This document shows, in pieces, positions 56,501-64,000 of a stretch of DNA of 64,000 nt (position 1 is the stretch's first letter; each line of letters starts with the position of its first letter). A program made the position numbers and the translations under genes. The notes under the pieces were generated by a model, which was not told the origin of the DNA, did not search any database, and saw nothing but the letters and a program-made list of their open reading frames with translations. This DNA is from Leptobrachium leishanense (lineage: Eukaryota > Chordata > Amphibia > Anura > Megophryidae): contig CM019069.1 in assembly GCA_009667805.1 (NCBI GenBank), positions 58,459,422 to 58,523,421 of the forward strand. Reading direction: 5' to 3'.

Positions 56501-57360
56501 GATATTGACAGTTTTTTGAGGTTAGAAATGTTGAATTCAAAGCTTTTTGTGATTGTCATTTTTTTCCATATCCAGAACTACAGCTATAAAAAAAATCTAA
56601 TCAAGAAAATAAACAGATTTTAATGACCGTACTAAATGTCCAAAATTACAGGCATAATTAAAATAAAACGTTAGAAGAATTTGTGTTATTATGGGATTTA
56701 TATTACTGTTTATCAATGGTTTTGTTTCAAAATCATGGAGAAGTGAGATACCTGTTATTAAATATCCCCATCTTGATTGTAGAATAAATAAATGGGGTTT
56801 TAGTACCCCCTGTAAAGGACGTCATCACAATCTTTATAGGGAAGTCCTACATCAACCTGCACTCTAGCTTTCAGCTCAAAGACAAAATATAATTTGAGAC
56901 AAGGGAGGGTTTTGTTTATAAACTCCATCAATTAACCCTTATTAGGGAAAAAAAAGGGATGTTTGAATGCAAACAAGACAAGTCTAAAAGTTAGAAGAAG
57001 GTAAAAAAAGTACAGAAATCAGTTCCACATTCAAAGAACAAACCAAAAGTATCATATGAAGTAGGATTGACAACTCAGTTCATGATTCTACCCAAGAATG
57101 CTGGGAGTTTACTAACATCAAACAATTGTAGAGCTCACTCCCGGAGAATGCCGCTGAATAAACCTCGGGTTAGTCTCGCCGCACTAGGAAATAACTATAC
57201 ACCAGCACTGTTGTGGATTTTTATATATTCTTTACTGATCCCAATAAAGCAGCATATATTACGCATATACGGTATTTGAATGACAAGAATTCGTAACGTG
57301 GGAAAAACACGCGGCGGTAAAAGAAACGGTTAACCCCCTCAGTTCTGCAGTGTAAGTCCC
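53600..57360. other. No gene recognised
   Basis: Mostly unique-looking, AT-rich. An 80-codon plus-strand frame at 53749-53991 has no recognisable motif. At about 55640-55690 (minus) lies a repeat GGCTGAACTGAGCCAAAATG like those at 32 and 44.5 kb. No exon could be supported. Confidence 0.45.
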
Positions 57361-57489
57361 GTGAATAATAGCTCAAAAAATATATATGTGTGTTGTCTCA
57401 GGTACCCGGGTACTGTGTTCAACTGGCCAGTGAATGAAACAAAACAATCTTCGACTAGTCACCGTTGGGGCCCTGTGAATTTAAACAAT

Positions 57490-57960
57490 ATTGCAGTGTG
57501 TGTTTCTGTATTGGAACTGCGGCCTGGAGGCCTCTCACCAATCCGATGAACGAAACTGTCCAGCTCTCGATGCCTCGACCACAAGATCTTCTCCGCTGTG
57601 TACTGGGACTCCATGCTACTGAATCTGCTCTCAGCTCGCCCAATCTCCGCAACTGGAACAAAGATCCGCTGCCTGCACTCCCAATCGATCAGCGCAGCCT
57701 CCTAACACGGGGTCCTGCCGGAACTAGCTGTTTCCTCCAGACCTCTCAGCGCTGCGCAGGTAGGTCTCAACGCGATTACTGTCCCGATCTCCAGCACCCG
57801 TAAGACAGCGTCTGTACTCCGGCCTGGTTGCGATCCCTGACCGCTCTAACGTGCGTCCTCCACCTTTCACTGCTCCGCTCACTCTGCTTCTGCCTTGCAC
57901 GAGGCTGCTGATCTCTTTCCTCTTCCTGTACCACCTCCTTCCTGTCCTCATGCAAAGGAT
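57490..57960 (-). promoter_or_regulatory. Possible CpG-rich promoter/first exon
   Basis: A stretch richer in G+C and CpG than its surroundings, without recognisable transposon ends. On the minus strand an ATG at about 57615 opens MESQYTAEKILWSRHRELDS and then FVHRIG, where GGTGAGAGG could be a splice donor (about 57537). I do not recognise the protein. A CpG-rich repeat such as a solo LTR is an alternative. Confidence 0.3.
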
Positions 57961-58008
57961 GATGGTACATTTAGTTCGGTTTTGTCCAGCATAGTCTAAC
58001 AATGTCTC

Positions 58009-58028
58009 TGTCTCCCTCTGGTGGCAGC
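58009..58028 (-). promoter_or_regulatory. CTCF-like motif
   Basis: The minus strand reads GCTGCCACCAGAGGGAGA, close to the core CCACCAGAGGGCG-type consensus. It lies about 50 bp beyond the CpG-rich block, on the upstream side for a minus-strand gene. Motif match only. Confidence 0.4.
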
Positions 58029-58566
58029 AATAGTTCAATGCACCAGAATACAGTGTTTTTAAAGCAGCGCTACACAATAAATAAATCAAATTATTAAATT
58101 AAATTAATACATTTATATATTAATAAATATTTAAAATTGATGTATTTATAAATTAAATTAAATAATGCAGAATGTAGGATCAATAAGAACTCTACTTGGC
58201 TAATGTCATAATGGTCCTTATTTTCGTAGGACCCTATTTCATAGTAGTCAATAAGATAACTATAGGAGATGGTACACATAATGTCTCCTGTAGTTATCTT
58301 ACCGATGGGACTCTATTCTATACTTGCCGAAAACTGTGCTTGCGGCTTGAATATAGCGGTTCCCTGCGTTAGGTTACTGTAAAGTAAGATTGCTATCACG
58401 TTCCCCCCAATATCTAGGAATCTGATTCCTATATGCAGCACGTCTATCCTAAACCTCTGATCCTTAGAATGGTCAGTAAGCTCTCTATAACCTAGAACCA
58501 GAATACAGGAACCAGGTACCCGAGATATACAGGATAATGATACGCAGAGATAACAGAGTAGGTCAG

Positions 58567-58757
58567 TCGTTAGCCAGGGGTCTGTATCACCAGTGAGTTG
58601 TCAGCTGTTTTCCAGGTGTCTGTATCACCAGTGAGTATGTCAGCCGTTTGCCAGGGGTCAGTATCACCAGAGAGTATGTCAGCCATTTGCCAGGGGTCAG
58701 TATTACCAGAGAGTAGTTCAGCCATTTGCCAGGGGTCAGTATTACCAGAGAGTATGC
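58567..58757. repeat. 39-bp tandem repeat, five copies
   Basis: CCAGGGGTC-type starts at 58574, 58612, 58651, 58690 and 58729 give a 38-39 bp period (unit: GCCATTTGCCAGGGGTCAGT, ATTACCAGAGAGTATGTCA). As 39 is a multiple of three, both strands stay open with a 13-residue peptide period; coding is not otherwise supported. Confidence 0.92.
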
Positions 58758-58799
58758 AGAGAATCCATATACAAAGTGTAGCACTGAGAGGAGGTGTAA

Positions 58800-59100
58800 A
58801 CCACGTCAGGGCAATTAGAAAATGAACAGCTAGCGGTTTTAAACCCGACGGTGCCGTGTCATCGTGCCGCTCCCCGCCCCCGGCGTCCCAGGTGACCACC
58901 GCGATCCTGCTTATTACTTGGCGCCCAGCCAGTGAGCAGCGAAGACGCTGCTGCCGGGCACCGGGCAAGTCTGGTGTGGGACGTGACAATCTCCTATACT
59001 TAGTAATGAAGACATTAATATTCGCCTCGGCATGGAAAAGGAATACCGTCTCCTCAGAGCTGGTGTTAAGTGATTTTGCATTTGCAAAATCCCATAACAC
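58800..59100. other. GC-rich patch, no gene recognised
   Basis: CpG-rich sequence (CGTGCCGCTCCCCGCCCCCG) with an 88-codon plus frame and a 176-codon minus frame that runs on into the 39-bp repeat. No motif was recognised. It adjoins the repeat at 59115. Confidence 0.4.
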
Positions 59101-59114
59101 TCTCTGTAAACCCC

Positions 59115-59510
59115 CCCATTAAATCCCATACTCACCTCGCATCTCTCGGTAGAGAAGGAAGCGCAATCTACCCTTCCTCTCGCCGGCAGCAGTATCAGAC
59201 TAGAAACAAATAGTTCCTAGTCTCCATCTGCGAATCCTCCGTGGTGCTGAGCCATCTCCACAAGAGTCAGCTCGCGGCCAGGGCACGAAAAGCCTACGGA
59301 CTCCACGACCCAATACTCTGTATCGGGCAGCCTTTCACTTTGTTCCAGGGCTAGGAGCTAATAAGGCACCTACACTGGAATTTGCTTGGTAAAATGGAGA
59401 CGATAAGGAAAATCTGCAGGCTCAGATTTTCTTGCTTGCCATCTCTATTTTACCGACAGTAGTCTATGGAGTTGGAGTACAACAGCGCTGATTAAGTCTA
59501 AACCCGGGTT
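59115..59510. mobile_element. Second copy of AAATCCCATACTCACCTC repeat
   Basis: AAATCCCATACTCACCTCGC, GAAACAAATAGTTCCTAGTC, then AAATGGAGACGATAAGGAAA / GCCATCTCTATTTTACC as a local palindrome. The same order as in 51810-52430. Confidence 0.6.
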
Positions 59511-60258
59511 GGAATGTAGCCACATTTTCAGTTCAATACCATGTCTGTTCCACTCTAAACATGCTCATATCCCCATACACTGTGACTGTCAGGAACCTAG
59601 CCCTGGAGCAGGTAGCGGAGCGGTTGTAGGAATGCTCGTTCCTGCACTGCGCCTGCTAAGACCTGATCCCTGCCAGCACCTTTCATGCCCTACTTCCCCG
59701 ATTCATAATTAATTCAATCTGGGTTTTGGTGCTTCTACTTGCTATGCATTCTGGATTGCTATTTAAGGGTGTTGCCCTGCTGAACCTGTGCCTTTGCATC
59801 TCAGTATATGGTGTGTTCTGGACCCCGGCTGTAAACACCTCTGTTTGCAAAGCTTTTGCTGTGTTCCTGATTATCAAGTGTCATTGTGATTTCCCAAAGT
59901 CTTTCCGTTTACTTTATGCGAGTTCCCACCTGTTTGTACTAAATCCATCATGTCTTCTGATATCGTGTTCCTGCTCTGTGTGTGCTTGTGTTCCTGCTGT
60001 GTTTCACCTGCTTCTTTGTGAATAGACCAACTACCTGCAACTGCGTTCTTGCCTGCTCTGCATTCATCTACCTCATTTGGGCTCTTTCCTGCCACCAAAG
60101 TCACAACATCACAGTGACAGTGGTGTAACCAGTTCCTTGACAACATTAGTGTCAGGTTACTCCTGTGATATTATACGAATGGATGAAGAAATCCCCTGTC
60201 TATGAGGATCCCTGAATAAAAACAAAGAGTCCAATATCTGCTCCTTCATTACATCAAA
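59511..60258. other. No gene recognised
   Basis: A 99-codon plus-strand frame at 59726-60025 is Cys/Leu-rich without a recognisable motif. No repeat ends were seen. Confidence 0.45.
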
Positions 60259-61177
60259 GGGGTTATTCAAAGAGAGCCAAATTGGCCACCGAATTGCACT
60301 GGACGATGAATTTCACCATACGATACAATTTTGTGGCAAATCGGCCACTCAAAAAGCTGTCAATTCACCAGATATTGGCGAATGGCCAGTGAAATATGGT
60401 GCAATTCGGTGGCAGTGAAATTCCCCATAGATAAGTAATGGTTAATCTATTCAAAGAATGCCGAACCACCCCGGAAAGTTGGCAAAATGTCCAGATTTTC
60501 AGTGGGTTCATTCGACAGGTTTAAACTGGTGAATCCCATAGGTAAAAAAAATGTTTATTGTTTAATGTCTACTAAATTTTTATTCACCGTTTAGTCATTT
60601 CATTTGTAGCAAAAAGTCTTTTTATTAATTTCTTTTTTAGAATTTTTTAGACCTTTTTTCTGGATTTTTTTCGGCGAATCTTTTTATTCCGATTTTTTTT
60701 AATTCTGTAACAGACCTTTTTGTTGTTATTCATAGGACCTTATATATTTTTCCAGGCATCTTCATGCATTCGTTTTGTTTTAAACGCCATTTAAAAATTG
60801 CCAAGATTTTTTTATTCCTGTTCGGCAGCTGGTCAGCTTTTTCCAGCGGCGTTCGGTGGCTGATCGGAGGCTTTCATTGGTTCAGTTCAGTGTTCGGAGG
60901 ATCTTAGGCTGCGACAGGTGTTTTTTTGGCAGCTTTCGAAGGTTTGTTGGATGTGTTTGGTGTTTTTTCGGCGGTTTATCGGATGCGTTCGGTGTTTTTT
61001 AGGCGGCGTTTGGCAGTTTTTTGGCGATGTCCGGTTTATCAAATGCATTCGGCGGCTTTATCGGCGATGTTCAGCGGATTGATTCAACGCAATTTGGAGA
61101 CCTTGCAGTGAATGCTGAATTCACTGCATGTTCGGAGAGTGAAATTTCTGTGAAAATCGGTGCTCTTTGAATAACCT
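60259..61177. mobile_element. MITE with GGGGTTATTCAAAG termini, copy 4
   Basis: Ends GGGGTTATTCAAAGAGAGCC and, inverted, GTGCTCTTTGAATAACCTC. The interior has GAATTGCACTGGACGATGAA and TTCATTCGACAGGTTTAAAC. Nearest relative 29912-30787. Confidence 0.78.
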
Positions 61178-61502
61178 CTCAAGTGAAGTGTTGCCACGCA
61201 ATACAGACAAGTGATCATCCGCCTGTAGAGGTACATATCCATTAAAAAAATGCCTTGAAAACTACAAAGTGCAATAAATGAATAAATAAATAAAACAAGC
61301 ATACAATAAAAAAGGAAAATTGCAGTCTAATTGCTGAGATTTGTTAGACAATGAGTCTCAGTATAAAGCAGAAAGAGTCGCGTCCCGCCCCAATCCTACC
61401 ATTTCTTGTGGAAACTCATCATATTATGCTTTATCAGAGGGATTAACACGTGTAGTATTTCAACTGTACTCTAAATACAGGAATATGCTATATACCACCA
61501 AT

Positions 61503-62065
61503 TAGGGATGTGCGTTTTGGGTTTCGGAATTTCGGAATTTTCACGAAATTTCCCGATTCGTGTTTTCGGATGCGGCCGAATTTCGGAAAAATGTTAGATC
61601 CGAAAATTTCAGATCCGAAATGTTTTCCGAGCCGAAACGAAATATTTTCGGATTTTTCGAATGGGCTTGAAATGTGTCAAACGAGGAGAACAGATGTTCC
61701 GAAAAACGAAAATTTTCCGAAAAACGAAAATTTTCCGAAAAACGAAAATTTTGTAAAAACGAAAATTTTCTGAAAAACGAAAATTTTTCGAAAAAAACAA
61801 AAGTCGATACAAAAAACGGGCAAAATGACACGAAAAATGGTCGATATTCAGAAAATGTGCAATTCCGAAAAACGAAAATTTCCGAACTTACGAAAAGTCG
61901 ATACAAAAACCGAGCACAGTGACACGAAAATACGAAAAATGGTCGATATTCCAAAAAAAAAATGTACCCGAAAAACGGGCCGAACCGAATCGAAACCGAA
62001 ATCGGTCGAAAAGAGCCGAATCGAAAAGTTTAAAAATCCGAAAAATCGAACCGAAAAAAGCCTAC
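61503..62065. mobile_element. hAT MITE, CGAAAA-rich, copy 2
   Basis: Begins TAGGGATGTGCGTTTTGG; the right end is AAAAAAGCCTAC. CCACCAAT (61495-61502) against GCACCAAT (62066-62073) matches at 7 of 8 positions. The interior repeats AAAAACGAAAATTTTCCG. Relative of 7228-7657. Confidence 0.8.
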
Positions 62066-62475
62066 GCACCAATTACATCATGATCCTCCTCTTCGAAGGA
62101 GCTCAGATGAGAGTGCTGAGGCTATTTACACTTTTTACGTGGCAGGTGATCTTAAACTTCAATGGCCATTCAAGTAAACCAAAACCTCTAATTGTGTTTT
62201 GTTTCACATGGGGTCATAGGGATAAGCGCAGATGACATTTTTTTTTTCTCGTTATGTTTTATACATGTTACTGGGCTGGATACTTCTGGTAGTCGCAGCC
62301 GCCCTGGTAGGGATCAGGCGCGACAACGCTTTTCTGTATGTTTACACTTTTTAGCTGAACAAATTGAGATGAACAAATTGTTTGTATTTTACAGCGAAGC
62401 TTTCTTTTTTGTCTCGTGACTCTGTAACCTGATCATAAATCTTTATCCCCTGCCCAAAATAGCAGAAACTCCCAC

Positions 62476-62555
62476 AGGGCATACTTGAAAACGAGAGAAA
62501 TCTCAATGTATTCTTCCTGGTATAATACTTTCTCAAATAAATAATAAATAAATAC
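62476..62555 (+). mobile_element. LINE/SINE 3' tail
   Basis: ACTTGAAAACGAGAGAAATC, TCTTCCTGGTATAATAC, then AAATAAATAATAAATAAATA. It is the shared LINE/SINE tail in sense orientation, severely truncated. Confidence 0.75.
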
Positions 62556-63128
62556 AGTAAATGCTGCATTATTCGAGGAATATAAGGAGCAGATCGCTGA
62601 GTCTTCAATATCCTTAAAGCTCTTGAATAAATAGGATCAACTTCTTGTATGTAGACAATAAATGTAAAGTTTAAATTGCTAAAAAGCTTCCTTTTACCAG
62701 ACTGGAATTTTTTAATCTATTCACTACCAAGTTATTTTTTTTCCATAAAAGCAGTGGCAGGACCCAGTAGTTTTAAGGTAAATCACCTTCCATTGCCTAA
62801 ATTGTTAAAATGTAGGTAAGGTCTATACATACATTTCTACAATAGAATATGCTACAGGACTACCCCTGCTGGTCAAAATTTGTTACTGCAGCAAGGGTCC
62901 GCACGACACAGGCAGACAAACTGAGTGTCCTTTGTGGACACAGAGAACAGTTATGAGTGCTGCAGCACACCGGCTGCAATGTAAAGTATGCTGCAAATTT
63001 GGGAACATGTTCTGGAGACCGTATGCAAATGAATTTCATTTGCAGTAAACAAATTTTTTTTACAGTGCTCCAGAAAAAGACAAGGTCAGATTTACTTGTG
63101 TTGCTCCTGCAAACTCTTTTTTTTTTTT

Positions 63129-63670
63129 GAGAAACAAGGGGGGTGTTTGTGAGGGTCCTGAGAACGAGCAACAGCACAATGGCCTGCTCTACGGTGGGGC
63201 CCGCTCAGGTCTCACAAACAAGGTTTTAGCTTGCTTGTGCCATTACAGGGATGAATTTTCCATATGCAAATCAGCCTGCTCTCACCCAGAAAGGGTGGCC
63301 AGTGCTGATTGCCAAGGACGTCATCCCTGCACGAGAGGTGCAGTAACCCCCGACGATCGTTTTGGCCTTATTGGGCCTCGTCAGGAGGGTATAGCTGACA
63401 CCCCTCTAGGCACATCAAGCAAGGGGTCCACGTCTGGATGACCGTTTACAATTACAGTGAGAAACAAGGGGGCTGTTTGTGAGGGTCCTGAGAACGAGCA
63501 ACAGCACAATGGCCTGCTCTACGGTGGGGCCCGCTCAGGTCTCACAAACAAGGTTTTATCTTGATTGTGCCATTACAGGGATGAATTTTCCATATGCAAA
63601 TCAGCCTGCTCTCACCCAGAAAGGGTGGCCAGTGCTGATTGCCAAGGATGTCATCCCTGCACAAGGACGT
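63129..63670 (-). mobile_element. Penelope-like element, two tandem units
   Basis: GAGAAACAAGGGGG through GTCATCCCTGCAC occurs at 63129-63333 and again at 63460-63662, a 331-bp step. The first unit continues through a hammerhead ribozyme on the minus strand (63346-63390). The second is cut off just before its own hammerhead would start. Tandem terminal units with hammerheads are characteristic of Penelope-like elements. There is no coding part in the window. Confidence 0.72.
63346..63390 (-). ncRNA. Hammerhead ribozyme motif, G12A
   Basis: Minus strand: stem I ACCCTC (63390-63385) with GGGGGT (63351-63346, one G-T pair). Core CTGACGA (63384-63378). Stem II GGCC/GGCC with loop CAATAA (63377-63364). 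AAAA instead of GAAA (63363-63360). Self-paired stem III ACGATCGT (63360-63353), and C17 at 63352. As at 44 kb, the only core defect is G12 to A, at a position that would be CpG if G. Cleavage is probably abolished. Confidence 0.82.
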
Positions 63671-63674
63671 CATC

Positions 63675-64000
63675 CTTTTTTTTTTAAAACATATTTTTAT
63701 TTGTCTCAGATCAAGATGAAATTGCAGGAAAAGGAGTAACAGTTTTTCATATCATTTACAATCTGTAACAATGCAAAAATCTAAATTTCGGGTTTTAAGT
63801 AAAGTGTTGCATCCCAAACTGGGACTGACGGGTCAAGGCAATACGTCAGCGTTTAAAGCTCAGAGGTGGATGGCTGGTTTAGGGGATCTCGGGAAGTGGA
63901 GTCAAGAAAGTTAATTAACACGTGGTCCGAGGTATCTGAGGGGATCGGTGGGGTGCCCCGCAACATTTGAAGGGAATACCATGGGGCATCGCAGAACGTG
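63675..64000 (-). mobile_element. Probable retroposon 3' end, runs off window
   Basis: On the minus strand the sequence ends ATTTCATCTTGATCTGAGAC, AAATAAAAATATGTTTT and a run of A's (63675-63684), like a polyadenylated insertion into the Penelope unit. Which retroelement or transcript it came from is not recognisable from 300 bp. Confidence 0.45.

Overview
This is a gene-poor, repeat-saturated stretch of a vertebrate nuclear genome, most likely an anuran amphibian. That call rests on four things: a DIRS-type tyrosine-recombinase retrotransposon; Tc1-like, hAT, TTAA-flanked (Kolobok/piggyBac-like) and 3-bp TWA-flanked (PIF/Harbinger-like) DNA elements; Penelope-like fragments with hammerhead ribozyme motifs; and one clear host exon of a conserved animal gene. 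Nothing bacterial or viral was seen. No database search was possible, so family names rest on motifs, terminal inverted repeats (TIRs) and target-site duplications (TSDs) read in the sequence.

Host genes. The only confident host coding sequence is a 40-codon first coding exon on the minus strand (25630-25749), matching the N-terminus of the PAR-3 family and best fitting PARD3B. It ends at a GTAAGA splice donor in phase 0. The gene runs toward lower coordinates, so positions 1-25629 are probably its intron 1 and 25750 onward its upstream region. A second, much weaker candidate is a CpG-rich minus-strand promoter or first exon at 57490-57960 with a CTCF-like motif nearby.

Layout. 1-0.4 kb is a 21-25 bp minisatellite, followed by a chain of seven abutting palindromes (418-926). 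0.95-10.3 kb holds MITEs, a Tc1 relic and several hAT elements. 10.33-16.71 kb is one DIRS element with inverted termini, an internal complementary region, and gag, RT-RNase H and tyrosine-recombinase remnants broken by frameshifts. Its recombinase is split by a hAT element (perfect 8-bp TSD) that itself carries a 5'-truncated LINE. Another hAT sits 6 bp beyond its right end. 17-25.6 kb is nested MITEs. 27-41 kb is mostly MITEs, including a long-TIR element with a 9-bp TSD that carries a telomere-like TTAGGG-rich array. 42.5 kb is a second Tc1 relic. 44.0 kb and 63.1-63.7 kb are Penelope-like fragments, each with a complete hammerhead fold in which catalytic G12 has become A at a CpG. 50-64 kb contains further hAT, SINE and MITE copies and a 39-bp tandem repeat.

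How the parts relate. A tRNA-headed SINE (34.7 and 52.9 kb) ends in the same 3' sequence as the LINE (14.9, 26.9 and 62.5 kb), the arrangement expected when a LINE mobilises a SINE. Nesting gives relative ages, for example DIRS older than hAT older than LINE at 14.7-15.8 kb. No element here looks capable of autonomous movement.
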